A stretch of DNA of 64,000 nucleotides from Kitasatospora sp. NBC_01250 (GCF_036226465.1 NZ_CP108476.1:4650001-4714000), one strand, 5' to 3'; shown: positions 7,947 to 18,706, counted from the first letter of the stretch. Numbers and translations: made by a program. Notes: a model not told the origin generated them from the letters alone.

Positions 7947-8279
7947 TCAGTGCAGCGTGACCCGCCCGTCCGAGCCGCGCACCGCGCCGTCCAGCGCCTC
8001 GACCCCCTTCACCCGCACGTACGGTGACAGTCGGGTGGCCGCCAGTGCACGGTGGGTGAGCGAGTGGTCGTCCGCCCAGACCTCCGAGCCGAGCTCGACC
8101 AGCCGGGCCAATTCGGGCACACCGTCCGAGACGGCGGCGAAGACGCCGTCCTCGACCAGGTAGAGGATCACCCGGTCGCCGGTCTCGGCCAGCGTCACGG
8201 CCTCGCGCAGGAAGCGGTCCGCCCCCGGTTTGCCGAAGACCGCCTGACTCTCCACCAGCACATGCGAGCGTCTGCCCAT
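7947..8279 (-). CDS. DsrE/DsrH-like small protein
   Basis: 110 residues. Reads as a single DsrE/TusB-like domain: an early strand (SHVLVESQAVFGKPGADRFL), then GDRVILYLVEDGVFAAVSDG, close to the L-x-E-D-G-V-x-A-A pattern of TusB/DsrH subunits, and a second half with EVWADDHSLTHRAL. Members take part in sulfur relay or act as small stand-alone proteins. The conserved Cys of DsrE/TusD active sites is absent, so a sulfur-carrying role is doubtful. Strong GGGGAGGAG ribosome site 6 bases before the ATG. It is transcribed in the same direction as the regulators on both sides, with 268 bases to regulator 5. Confidence 0.6.
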   Translation of the reverse strand: MGRRSHVLVESQAVFGKPGADRFLREAVTLAETGDRVILYLVEDGVFAAVSDGVPELARLVELGSEVWADDHSLTHRALAATRLSPYVRVKGVEALDGAVRGSDGRVTLH

Positions 8280-8547
8280 CGCGTACTCCTCCCCGTCCTG
8301 CCTGCGGGGAGGCCAGCACCGCGCGTGCGCGCGAAGCCCCCGATGTGCCTCCCCGGCAGACTGTCTGACTGCCCATCAGACGCATCGACGGCTCACGCCA
8401 CCGACTATGGTCCGACTATCAGGCTGGCTCCTGGACGAGCACACGGCAAGGCGCCCGGCAGTGCGCATTCCAGCAGCTGCGTGATCGTGCAGCGTGCGGA
8501 CCGCCCGCGCGCCCGGATACACGCCCCGATGTCACCCCGCCCCGGGG

Positions 8548-9570
8548 TCACCCCGCCTCGACGTCGTCCCGCCCGCCGCCCGGCCCGCCGCGCTCGCCGG
8601 CGCCGCGCATCAGCCAGCCCAGCTGGAACAGCGTCTCCGCGTCGTACTCCTCGCGCAGCCGGGCCAGGTGCCCGGCCACGGTGCGCTCGCTCAGGCCCAG
8701 CCGGCCGGCGATGCCGCGCCGGCTCAGCCCGCCCGCGAGCAGCCGGGCGATCCGGTGGGTGACCGTGCTGCTGTCCGGGACGGCGTGCGGCGCGCCCCAG
8801 GCCACCCGCTCGGCCCGCTGCCAGTCCCGCTCGAAGAGCTCCACCAGCAGCTCGACGGCGGTGGGGTCGCAGACGAAGGCCGCACTGCCCATGTCCGCGG
8901 AAGCGGGGATCACCGCCACCAGCCGGTCGAAGATCAGCATCCGCTGGAAGTCCTCGTCCAGCACCCGGATCCGCGCCCCGTACGGGGTGACGGCGGCGGC
9001 GTAGGCACTGGTCGCGGGATCGGTGCGGGCCACCGGCTGGTACAGCGTGCGCATCGCGCCACCGGCCCGCAGGAACGGGACGTCCTGGGCCATCGCCCAG
9101 GCCAGGTGGTCCGGCGGACGGTCGCCGCCGGGCTGCGCGGTGAGGATCTCGGTCTCGGCGTCGGCGACCAGCTGGGCGATCCGGTGCCGGATGCTGTCCC
9201 GGTCCTGGACCGTCTCCACCGTGCCGGTGCGGTCGATCCAGCGCGGCGCGGCGTCGTAGGCCTGGGCCAGCTCGTCCAGCACCGCCGGCAGCTCCTCGGC
9301 CCGCTCGAGCAGCCCGGCCGCCCGGTGGCGCAGCGTCCAGGTCGCCCGGCCCAGGTAGGCGCGCGGGCTGACCGCGGAGTAGAAGGTGCCGCCGGGCAGG
9401 CCGCGCACCAGGCCGAGTTCCAGCAACCGGACCAGCGCGGGCCGGTCGACCGGGCGCACCTCGGCGGACTTCACCCAGCCGCCCTGGGCGACCACCTCCA
9501 GGTAGAGGGCCCGGGCAGTGGGGTCGAGTTCGAGATCCGCCGGCAGGACACCTGCCTCCGCCCGCGACAT
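8548..9570 (-). CDS. TrmB/PLD-like LuxR-type transcription regulator (paralogue 5)
   Basis: 340 residues from the ATG at 9570, which has AGGGGGA 9 bases upstream; GTGs up to 9597 are alternatives. N-terminus RALYLEVVAQGGWVKSAEV, middle domain with LTAQPGGDRPPDHL, RTLYQPVART and EDFQRMLIFDRL, C-terminal HTH GRLGLSERTVAGHLARLREE and TLFQLGWLMR. The usual E-P-F before the last PLD-like strand is E-D-F here. It is separated from the coupled run by the DsrE-like gene and 1.3 kb, so it is probably transcribed on its own. Closest to paralogue 4 in the HTH (both have GRLGLSERTVAGH). Confidence 0.85.
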   Translation of the reverse strand: MSRAEAGVLPADLELDPTARALYLEVVAQGGWVKSAEVRPVDRPALVRLLELGLVRGLPGGTFYSAVSPRAYLGRATWTLRHRAAGLLERAEELPAVLDELAQAYDAAPRWIDRTGTVETVQDRDSIRHRIAQLVADAETEILTAQPGGDRPPDHLAWAMAQDVPFLRAGGAMRTLYQPVARTDPATSAYAAAVTPYGARIRVLDEDFQRMLIFDRLVAVIPASADMGSAAFVCDPTAVELLVELFERDWQRAERVAWGAPHAVPDSSTVTHRIARLLAGGLSRRGIAGRLGLSERTVAGHLARLREEYDAETLFQLGWLMRGAGERGGPGGGRDDVEAG

Positions 9571-9729
9571 CCGCACCACTCCCCCTGCCGCCACCACCCG
9601 TCACGGTGCCAGCGCGTCACCGGCCTTTGACTGTCCGCTGCCATACTGCCAGTCGCCTCCGGCGGGCGCGAGGGTGGCCGGGCTGCTGCGCCGAGCGGCC
9701 GCTCCGGCCGGCTCCGGGCCGCTGACGGC

Positions 9730-10857
9730 TCACGCCGCGCGCAGCAGCCGGCCGCCCACCAGCGCCAGCACCGTGCGCACGCCGACCACCGCCCACAGCA
9801 CCAGCAGCAGCCCGTACAGCGCCGCGCTCAGCCAGCCGAAGCCGGCCAGGCCGGTGTGCCGGGCCAGGCCCGCGGCGCCGGTCACGCAGGTCCCGACCGG
9901 GAAGGTGAAGGCCCACCAGGTCATCGCGAACGGCATCCGCGCACCGCGCAGCGCCCGCAGGTTGGCACCGCCGGCGATCAGCAGCCAGAGCAGCGCGAAG
10001 CCGGTCACCGCTACCCCGTAGAGCACCGCGAGGCCGAAGGCGGCCCCGGCCAGGCGCGGCGCCACCGCGTGGGCGGCATCGGCCAGGTTGCCGGCGGCGG
10101 TGGTGGACTGGCCCAGCGGGCCCAGCACCAGGAAGAGCGAGGGGGTCAGCAGCAGCGGCAGCTTGCTGTGCACCAGGCCGGCGAAGACCACCGGCAGCAG
10201 CACCAGGATGGCCAGCAGGCTCGCCCCGAAGAGCGCGTAGCACCCGTAGAAGAGCCCGGGGCGCAGCACGGTGGGCAGGTGCGGCAGCAGCGCCGGGCCG
10301 AGCGCGGCCGACACCATCGGGGCGACCACCGGCAGCAGCCAGGTCGGGTTGGCGCGCAGTGCGGAGAGCTCGTGCCGGGTGACCATCAGGTAGGGGATGC
10401 CGGCCGCCACCAGCACCGCGTAGAGGGTGCCGAGGCTCCACAGCACCAGGTCGAGCGCCGCCGCCGGGCCGGTGCCGATCAGGTGGCCGCCGACCGCCAG
10501 GGTCCCGTAGCCGACCGCGAGCAGCGCCATCGGCGGGCAGCCGTAGAAGACGGCGGTGGCCGGGTTCACCACCAGCTGCTCGCGGGCCGCCGCCCGGTGC
10601 CGGGTCAGGTGCACCAGCCGGGCCGCGACCAGGGCGAGCAGCGCCAGCACGGCCAGCGCCCAGACGGCCTCGGCGAGGACGAGCCGGCCCGGCAGCCGGT
10701 AGGGCAGCGCCACGGCGCCGTTGGCCACGATCGCGGTGCCCATCACCGCGGCGTACCAGTTGGGGCCGAGCTGGCCCAGATCCCAGCGCGGTCGGCCGGT
10801 GGTGGCCCGGTCGGCGGCGGTCTCGGTCTGGTCGGGTGCGACGGTGACGGTAGCCAT
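9730..10857 (-). CDS. TDT-family (TehA/SLAC1-like) membrane transporter
   Basis: 375 residues with about ten hydrophobic segments and the fold pattern of the tellurite-resistance/dicarboxylate transporter family, anion channels or exporters (known members move sulfite, dicarboxylates or chloride). Recognisable are GPNWYAAVMGTAIVANGAV at the start of the first segment and PFAMTWWAFTFPVGTC near the C-terminus, both characteristic of the family. The ATG at 10857 (MATVTVAP) is chosen over an upstream start at 11028, which would lie inside the divergent promoter and LysR gene. It is divergent from a LysR regulator, the usual arrangement for a regulator controlling its neighbouring transporter. Substrate not determinable. 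Confidence 0.85.
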   Translation of the reverse strand: MATVTVAPDQTETAADRATTGRPRWDLGQLGPNWYAAVMGTAIVANGAVALPYRLPGRLVLAEAVWALAVLALLALVAARLVHLTRHRAAAREQLVVNPATAVFYGCPPMALLAVGYGTLAVGGHLIGTGPAAALDLVLWSLGTLYAVLVAAGIPYLMVTRHELSALRANPTWLLPVVAPMVSAALGPALLPHLPTVLRPGLFYGCYALFGASLLAILVLLPVVFAGLVHSKLPLLLTPSLFLVLGPLGQSTTAAGNLADAAHAVAPRLAGAAFGLAVLYGVAVTGFALLWLLIAGGANLRALRGARMPFAMTWWAFTFPVGTCVTGAAGLARHTGLAGFGWLSAALYGLLLVLWAVVGVRTVLALVGGRLLRAA

Positions 10858-10905
10858 GCCCCCACCCTGTGCCGCCCCGCCGCGGGCCGGTAGCCGCCCG
10901 CGCCC

Positions 10906-10917
10906 TATGTGGACATA
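10906..10917. promoter_or_regulatory. Candidate LysR operator in the transporter/LysR intergenic region
   Basis: TATGTGGACATA: arms TATGT and ACATA around GG, in the 70-base divergent promoter. It fits the partially dyadic T-Nx-A pattern of LysR sites. The same stretch carries a TAACCT at 10916-10921 that could be the -10 of a leaderless LysR transcript. Confidence 0.4.
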
Positions 10918-10927
10918 ACCTGGACCT

Positions 10928-11830
10928 ATGACTCTCTCGAGCCGGGTCCCCGAGCTCGGCGCGCTGGAGCTGCTGCTCGCGGTGGCCCGGCACGGCAGCC
11001 TGGGCCGGGCGGCGGCCGAGCTGGGCATCAGCCAGCCCGCCGCCAGCGCGCGGATCCAGGGCGTCGAGCGTCAGCTCGGCGTCCCGCTGCTGGAGCGTTC
11101 GCCGCGCGGCTCGCGGCCCACCCCCGCCGGGCAGCTGGTGATCGGGTGGGCGCGCCAGGTGGTGGAGGCCGCCGAGGCGCTGGACGCCGGGATCTCGGCG
11201 CTGCGCGAGGACCGCGACGCCCGGCTGCGGGTGGTGGCCAGCCTCACCGTGGCCGAGTACCTGATGCCCGGCTGGCTGCTCGCGCTGGCCGCCGCCCGTC
11301 CGCAGACCGTGGTCACCCTGCGCACCGCCAACTCCGCCGCGGTGGCCGAGCGGCTGCTGGCGGGCGAGGCGGACCTCGGCTTCGTCGAGGGTCCGCGCAC
11401 GCCGGCCGGGCTGACCGGCACGGTGGTGGCCACCGACCGGCTTGTGGTGGTCGTCTCCCCCGGCCACCCCTGGGCCCGGCGCCGCACCCCGGTCACCGGC
11501 GCCGAGCTGGCCGCCACCCCGCTGGTGCTGCGCGAGCCGGGCTCCGGCACCCGCGAGGTGCTGGACCGGGCGCTGGCCGGGTGCGGGGCGCGGGCGAGCG
11601 CGCTGCTCGAACTGGACTCCAGCACGGCGCTGAAGGCCGCCGCGATGACCGGCGCCGGACCGGTCTGCCTGAGCGAGCTGGCGGTGGCCGACGAGCTGGC
11701 CACCCGCCGGCTGGTCGAGGTGCCGTTGAGCGGCCTGGACCTGCGCCGCCCGCTGCGTGCCGTCTGGCCCACCGGACGGCGTCCCGCCGGGCCGGCGCGC
11801 GACCTGTTGGGCTTTACCAAGAAAACCTGA
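10928..11830 (+). CDS. LysR-family transcription regulator
   Basis: 300 residues, standard LysR length. The winged HTH is at about residues 8-65 (ELLLAVARHGSLGRAAAELG, then ISQPAASARIQGVERQLGV), followed by the two-lobed periplasmic-binding-protein-like effector domain from about 90 (RLRVVASLTVAEYLMP) to the C-terminus. No Shine-Dalgarno is visible before the ATG and TAACCT ends 6 bases upstream, so the mRNA may be leaderless. It is divergent from the TDT transporter and probably controls it. Its 3' end overlaps the HAIR-like element in front of clpB. The inducer is unknown. Confidence 0.93.
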   Translation: MTLSSRVPELGALELLLAVARHGSLGRAAAELGISQPAASARIQGVERQLGVPLLERSPRGSRPTPAGQLVIGWARQVVEAAEALDAGISALREDRDARLRVVASLTVAEYLMPGWLLALAAARPQTVVTLRTANSAAVAERLLAGEADLGFVEGPRTPAGLTGTVVATDRLVVVVSPGHPWARRRTPVTGAELAATPLVLREPGSGTREVLDRALAGCGARASALLELDSSTALKAAAMTGAGPVCLSELAVADELATRRLVEVPLSGLDLRRPLRAVWPTGRRPAGPARDLLGFTKKT

Positions 11831-11846
11831 GCGCGTTAGACTCAAC
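11826..11846. promoter_or_regulatory. HAIR-like HspR operator upstream of clpB
   Basis: CCTGAGC-N7-ACTCAAC. The known HAIR consensus is CTTGAGT-N7-ACTCAAG; 11 of the 14 arm positions match with the exact 7-base spacer. It lies 73 bases before the clpB start and overlaps the lysR stop codon. With hspR encoded at 755-1276, this predicts HspR control of clpB. Confidence 0.8.
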
Positions 11847-11918
11847 TTAGCTGACAGCCGTGATGGCTAGCAGCCTGGAACCGACCGAGCAGCTGCACAG
11901 CAGGAGGAGCAAGGACCA

Positions 11919-14516
<2,598 letters not shown>

Positions 14517-14566
14517 CCCCGGAGGGCCGCCGGGCAGCCGGAACCGGGCGCCCGGCGGCCGGGCCG

Positions 14567-14600
14567 GGCACCACCCGTGCCCCGAAGGGCACCGGGTGCC
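14567..14600 (+). terminator. Probable clpB terminator
   Basis: Imperfect hairpin GGCACCACCCGTGCCC ... GGGCACCGGGTGCC about 50 bases after the clpB stop. Confidence 0.45.
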
Positions 14601-14721
14601 ACCGCGGCCCCTTCCGGGCCCTGGACGGCCTGTGCCCGCGGCGCCGGATGAGGCAGGATGGAGACATGGAAGGGCGGCCCCAGATCACCAGCCACCCTCG
14701 TGCACTGTGAAGGGACCTCCC

Positions 14722-15267
14722 GTGAGCGTTGACCCGTCGTCGATCCCGTTCTTCGGCGCGCCGCAGCCCCAGCCCGGTGGCGACCAGCCGGCCGGGCCGC
14801 CGCCGATCGTGGTTCCGGACCAGGCCCTGGTGACCCAGCTGCTCGACCGGATGCAGCTCAAGCACGTCGTGGACGAGGAGGGCGACCTGACCGCCCCCTG
14901 GGACGGCTTCCGGGTCTACTACATGTTCCGTGGCGAGCAGAAGGAGCTCTTCGCGGTCCGCTCCTTCTACGACCGCTCCTACCCGCTGGAGCGCAAGGGC
15001 GAGATCCAGGACCTGATCGACGAGTGGAACCGTGAGACCCTCTGGCCCAAGGTCTACACCCACACGCACGAGGACGGCGTGGTCCGCCTGATCGGCGAGT
15101 CCCAGATGATCGTGGGCACCGGGGTCAACCTGGACTACTTCGTCACCACCACCGCCAACTGGACCCAGGCCGCCGTGGGCTTCGAGCAGTGGATGGTCGA
15201 GCGCCTCGGCCTGCAGCAGGAGATCGACGGCGAGGAGGGCGAGGACGCCCCCGACACCGAGGACTGA
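14722..15267 (+). CDS. YbjN-domain protein
   Basis: 181 residues from the GTG at 14722, which has GAAGGGA 6 bases upstream. After a Pro/Gly-rich start the protein has the YbjN/sensory-transduction-like alpha-beta domain (GFRVYYMFRGEQKELFAVRS, then DEWNRETLWPKVYTHTHED and a late NLDYFVTTTANW segment), close to the type III secretion chaperone fold. The C-terminal 15 residues are strongly acidic. Family function is not established; it may be a small chaperone-like protein. It sits between clpB and a DapC-like aminotransferase, each separated by a hairpin, so is probably a single transcription unit. Confidence 0.8.
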   Translation: MSVDPSSIPFFGAPQPQPGGDQPAGPPPIVVPDQALVTQLLDRMQLKHVVDEEGDLTAPWDGFRVYYMFRGEQKELFAVRSFYDRSYPLERKGEIQDLIDEWNRETLWPKVYTHTHEDGVVRLIGESQMIVGTGVNLDYFVTTTANWTQAAVGFEQWMVERLGLQQEIDGEEGEDAPDTED

Positions 15268-15286
15268 GCCCAGAGCCTCACCCGAC

Positions 15287-15319
15287 GCAGCCGGTCCGCC
15301 CCCGTGGCGGGCCGGCTGC
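15287..15319 (+). terminator. Terminator after the YbjN gene
   Basis: Arms GCAGCCGGTCCGCC and GGCGGGCCGGCTGC around CCCGT, one internal mismatch, 20 bases past the stop. Confidence 0.65.
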
Positions 15320-15403
15320 GCCCGTTCCCGGCTCCGCCGGTGCTTGTCCGGTGCCCGACCTCCGGCAGAGGATGGGTCCGACGACGAGCTGTGAGGAGCC
15401 GCA

Positions 15404-16564
15404 ATGGGCACGAGGCCGCTGCTGAACCGCCGACTGGCGGGCATGGGCACGACGATCTTCGCGGAGATGTCCGCGCTGGCCACCGCGACCGGGTCGATCA
15501 ACCTCGGCCAGGGGTTCCCCGACACCGACGGGCCCGCCGCCATCGCCCGGGCCGCCGCCGACGCGGTGCTGAACGGGCGCGGCAACCAGTACCCGCCCGG
15601 CCCCGGCATCCCCGAGCTGCGCACCGCGATCGCCGAGCACCAGCAGCGCTTCTACGGCCTGACCCACGACCCCGACACCGAGGTGTTGGTCACCGCCGGC
15701 GCCACCGAGGCCATCGCCGCCGCGCTGCTGGCCCTGCTCGAACCCGGCGACGAGGTGATCGCCTTCGAGCCGTTCTACGACTCCTACGCCGCCTGCATCG
15801 CGATGGCCGGCGCGGTGCGCGTGCCGCTGACGCTGCGCCAGCCCGACTTCCGCCCCGACCTGGACGAGCTGCGCGCGCTGATCACCCCGCGCACCCGGCT
15901 GCTCCTGATCAACACCCCGCACAACCCCACCGGGCTCGTCCTCGACCCCGCCGAACTCGCCGCCATCGCCGAACTCGCCGTCGAGCACGACCTGTTGGTC
16001 ATCACCGACGAGGTCTACGAGCACCTGGTGCTGACCGGCGCCCACCACCCCATCTCCGCCCTGCCCGGCATGCGCGAGCGCACCGTCACCATCTCCTCGG
16101 CCGGCAAGACCTTCTCCTTCACCGGCTGGAAGGTCGGCTGGGTCACCGCAGCCCCGGCCCTGGTCGCCGCCGTCCGCACCGCCAAGCAGTACCTGACGTA
16201 CGTCAGCGCGGGCCCCTTCCAGTACGCCGTCGCCGAGGCGCTGCGCCTGCCCGACAGCTACTTCACCGAGCTCCGTGCCGACCTGCGCCGCAAGCGCGAC
16301 CTGCTCGCCGAGGGCCTGTCCGCGGCCGGCTTCCGCGTCTTCGAGCCGGCCGGCACCTACTTCATCACCACCGACATCACCCCGCTCGGCGAGAAGGACG
16401 GCATCGAGTTCTGCCGCACCCTGCCCGAGCGCTGCGGCGTCGTCGCCATCCCCAACGTGGTCTTCTACGACAACGCCGACGCCGGCCGCCCCCTGGTCCG
16501 CTTCACCTTCTGCAAGAAGGACGAAGTGCTCCAGGAGGCGGTGAACCGGCTCGGGCGCCTCTGA
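15404..16564 (+). CDS. Class I/II PLP aminotransferase, DapC/kynurenine-aminotransferase-like
   Basis: 386 residues of fold-type I PLP aminotransferase. Motifs: SINLGQGFPDTDGP near the N-terminus, NQYPPGPGIPELR substrate loop, NTPHNPTG, ITDEVYEHL (Asp/Tyr that hold PLP) and SSAGKTFSFTGWKVGW with the Schiff-base lysine, then the carboxylate-binding Arg in LVRFTFCKK. This subfamily includes actinobacterial N-succinyldiaminopimelate aminotransferase DapC (lysine/peptidoglycan precursor pathway) and YbdL/kynurenine aminotransferases; sequence reading alone cannot separate them. A GAGGAG ribosome site precedes the ATG. The opposite strand contains a long open frame that is only a shadow. Confidence 0.88.
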   Translation: MGTRPLLNRRLAGMGTTIFAEMSALATATGSINLGQGFPDTDGPAAIARAAADAVLNGRGNQYPPGPGIPELRTAIAEHQQRFYGLTHDPDTEVLVTAGATEAIAAALLALLEPGDEVIAFEPFYDSYAACIAMAGAVRVPLTLRQPDFRPDLDELRALITPRTRLLLINTPHNPTGLVLDPAELAAIAELAVEHDLLVITDEVYEHLVLTGAHHPISALPGMRERTVTISSAGKTFSFTGWKVGWVTAAPALVAAVRTAKQYLTYVSAGPFQYAVAEALRLPDSYFTELRADLRRKRDLLAEGLSAAGFRVFEPAGTYFITTDITPLGEKDGIEFCRTLPERCGVVAIPNVVFYDNADAGRPLVRFTFCKKDEVLQEAVNRLGRL

Positions 16565-16589
16565 CCAGCGGCACGCAGCCGTGGCCCGC

Positions 16590-16984
16590 TTACGACGGCG
16601 GCATCTCGGGCCCCGAGGTGCCGTGGGGCCAGACGCACGGCGAGGCGACGGAGAGCGTGAGCGTCCGGCTGGCGTCTCCGCTCTCCTCGCAGGGTTGCCT
16701 TCGGGATGGTTCGCCGCAACCACCGTGTCCAGGCTGAGCTGGACCCGTCCCTTCGGTCCCGTGACGTCGTCCGTCTCGCATTCGCTGCTGAACGGCTCCC
16801 GGGTCGATGTCTGAGGCTTGCCCAGCAGGGCGGTCCGGACCTGTGCGTCGTACGACCTGACCTGCTGGGCCGCCTGGTCCTTGGTGATGGTCGGCTTCAA
16901 CTGCTGGTCACTGAGCGAGCACGAGGTCAGCGCCGCCATCACCACGGCTGCGGAAGCAACAATCCGCATCCTGCTCATGCTCAC
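16590..16984 (-). pseudogene. Decayed lipoprotein gene (internal deletion and frameshift)
   Basis: The N-terminal half is intact: GTG at 16984 or ATG at 16978, signal peptide and lipobox ALTSC, then SDQQLKPTITKDQAAQQV and a stretch up to GPKGRVQLSLD. After that the frame runs on into unrelated low-complexity sequence with no stop for over a kilobase. The expected C-terminal end of this streptomycete lipoprotein family (LTLSVASPCVWPHGTSGPE then stop at 16590) is found in a different frame only about 20 codons further on. The middle 40-60 residues are therefore missing and the frame is broken. Family comparison is from memory. The start overlaps the stop of the hydrolase remnant as GTGA. Confidence 0.6.
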
Positions 16985-17115
16985 CACCGCCCGGAGATGA
17001 TTTGACCCATGGCGTCCAGGGACTGCCCCTTGTTCCAGTAGTCGGAGTGGCCGACGCCCGAGTCTGTCGGGATCTCGTGGCCGCCGAAGTTCTGGTTGGC
17101 CGGGTCCCGTCCGCA
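16981..17115 (-). pseudogene. C-terminal remnant of a DUF1023-type alpha/beta hydrolase
   Basis: Minus-strand frame reads RDPANQNFGGHEIPTDSG, VGHSDYWNKGQSLDAMGQII, then SGRW and stop at 16981. This is the typical C-terminus of the secreted-protein-associated alpha/beta hydrolase family (catalytic His in VGHSDYW) in streptomycetes. Nothing upstream of about 17115 continues the protein, so only about 45 of several hundred residues remain. In intact loci such hydrolases often precede a small lipoprotein gene, and the 4-base overlap with the lipoprotein remnant preserves that order. Confidence 0.6.
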
Positions 17116-17423
17116 CCGTCCTGGGCCCAGCCCCCCCGGGCCTATCTCGGTGGATAATACGCTGTGCAGTGTTCGTACACCGCAGCGTTAACCGTGCGGT
17201 ACGCATGCCGCTCGCCACCGGCCTCGCCGAGGCCGACTCGGGCGCCTCTGGCAGGACCGGTTCGCCACCGCCGCCGCGCCGCGCACCCACCGGGCTGCTC
17301 CTCCGTTGCCCGGTTAATGTCCTGATTCTGTGACAGTCCTATTTCCTGCACAACACTTTCACCCCTGCAGAGCGTCAGATAGACCGAGCCGGACAGTCAC
17401 CGGACGGACAGGGGAGAAGAGCG
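17116..17423. other. Spacer between pseudogene remnant and L,D-transpeptidase
   Basis: About 300 bases with no gene. It contains the break point of the hydrolase remnant and the presumed promoter of the transpeptidase gene; the 17300-17360 part is comparatively AT-rich. Confidence 0.35.
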
Positions 17424-18701
17424 ATGCGGTCGATGTGGGCGGGGTCCAGGGGTGGGCGGACGACCGGCGAGGCGTCCTGGCGGCGCACCGGCCGGGCGGG
17501 CCGGCGGGCCGGAGCGGCGCTGCTGCTGGGCGGCGTCCTGGTGCTCACAGCGGCCTGCGGGCCCGACAGCTCGGGCGGCGGCAAGTCGAACGCCGCGCCG
17601 AACGGCGGCGGCACCGCGGCGGCGCAGAGCAGCCCCACCGCCAAGCCCTCGGCGGCGGTGGTGGACGTGGAGCCCAAGGACGGCACCAAGGACGCGGCGC
17701 CGAACGGCGCGCTGAAGGTCTCGGTCGCCAGCGGCAAGCTGACCGACGTGGCGGTGACCGGCCCGAACGGCAAGCCGGTGGACGGCACGCTCGCCACCGA
17801 CGGTACGAGCTGGATCCCCTCGGCCGCCCTTGCGGTGGGCACGGCGTACCAGGTGAGCGCCAAGGCGGTCGACGCGAACGGCGTGCCGACCACCACGACC
17901 AGTTCCTTCAGCACGCTCACCCCGAGCAAGACGGACCGTCCGACCGACAACCTCGCCGACAACAACCCCACGTACGGCGTCGGCATGATCATCAGCGTCA
18001 CCTTCCCGAAGGCCGTCACCAACACGGCCGCCGCCGAGAAGGCGATCACCGTGGAGGCCTCCGACGGCAGCGAGGTCAAGGGGCACTGGTTCGGCAACAA
18101 CCGGCTGGACCTGCGCCCGCAGACCTTCTGGAAGACCGGCACCAAGGTGACGGTGCACTACCGCACCTCGAACGTGGAGCTGGCCCCCGGCGTCTACGGC
18201 GCCGGTGACCGCGACGAGTCCTTCACCATCGGCCGCTCGAAGATCAGCACGGCGGACGCCGCCGCGCACACGATGACCGTCCAGGAGGACGGCGTGCCGA
18301 CGCAGACCATCAAGGTGACCGCCGGCTCGGACGAGAACCCCTCGTGGAACGGCACCATGGTGGTCTTCGAGAAGGACCGGATGGTCCACATGGACTCCAG
18401 CACCACGAACATCAAGGGCGCGGCCTACGACGTCTACGAGCCGCACGGCCTGAAGATCACCGACAGCGGCTCCTACGTGCACGGCAACCCCGCCGCCGTC
18501 GCCGCCGCGGGCAACTCCAACATCAGCCACGGCTGCATCGGGCTGCCGGACACCGATCAGGGCGACGACAACTCGGTGGCCGGCAAGTTCTTCGCGGACT
18601 CGATGATCGGCGACGTGGTGATCGTCAAGCACTCGGTGGGCCAGCAGGTCAAGCCGGACAACGGCCTGAGCGGCTGGAGCATGGCCTGGTCCACCTGGTA
18701 G
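17424..18701 (+). CDS. L,D-transpeptidase lipoprotein with Ig-like domains
   Basis: 425 residues. Cell-envelope enzyme that makes 3-3 cross-links in peptidoglycan or attaches proteins. An Arg-rich N-terminus, a hydrophobic segment and lipobox LTAAC (lipid-modified Cys 45) anchor it outside the membrane. Two Ig-like domains follow (about 80-170 and 180-270), then the YkuD catalytic domain with HMDSSTTNIKGAA, SYVHGNP and the active-site NISHGCIGLP with Cys near residue 370. The order lipobox-Ig-Ig-YkuD is that of actinobacterial class Ldt enzymes. GGGGAGAAG precedes the ATG. Followed at once by a strong hairpin and convergent with valS. Confidence 0.93.
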   Translation: MRSMWAGSRGGRTTGEASWRRTGRAGRRAGAALLLGGVLVLTAACGPDSSGGGKSNAAPNGGGTAAAQSSPTAKPSAAVVDVEPKDGTKDAAPNGALKVSVASGKLTDVAVTGPNGKPVDGTLATDGTSWIPSAALAVGTAYQVSAKAVDANGVPTTTTSSFSTLTPSKTDRPTDNLADNNPTYGVGMIISVTFPKAVTNTAAAEKAITVEASDGSEVKGHWFGNNRLDLRPQTFWKTGTKVTVHYRTSNVELAPGVYGAGDRDESFTIGRSKISTADAAAHTMTVQEDGVPTQTIKVTAGSDENPSWNGTMVVFEKDRMVHMDSSTTNIKGAAYDVYEPHGLKITDSGSYVHGNPAAVAAAGNSNISHGCIGLPDTDQGDDNSVAGKFFADSMIGDVVIVKHSVGQQVKPDNGLSGWSMAWSTW

Positions 18702-18706
18702 CAGTC

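Noticed and set aside
7113..7960. Plus-strand open frames in the spacer upstream of the regulator run
   Set aside because: No ribosome site, no recognisable motifs, composition of shadow frames.
15278..17290. 670-codon minus-strand open frame over the aminotransferase gene
   Set aside because: Only the 16736-16978 part has protein character (the broken lipoprotein). The rest is antisense to a clear aminotransferase and has Gly/Ala/Arg/Gln-rich shadow composition.
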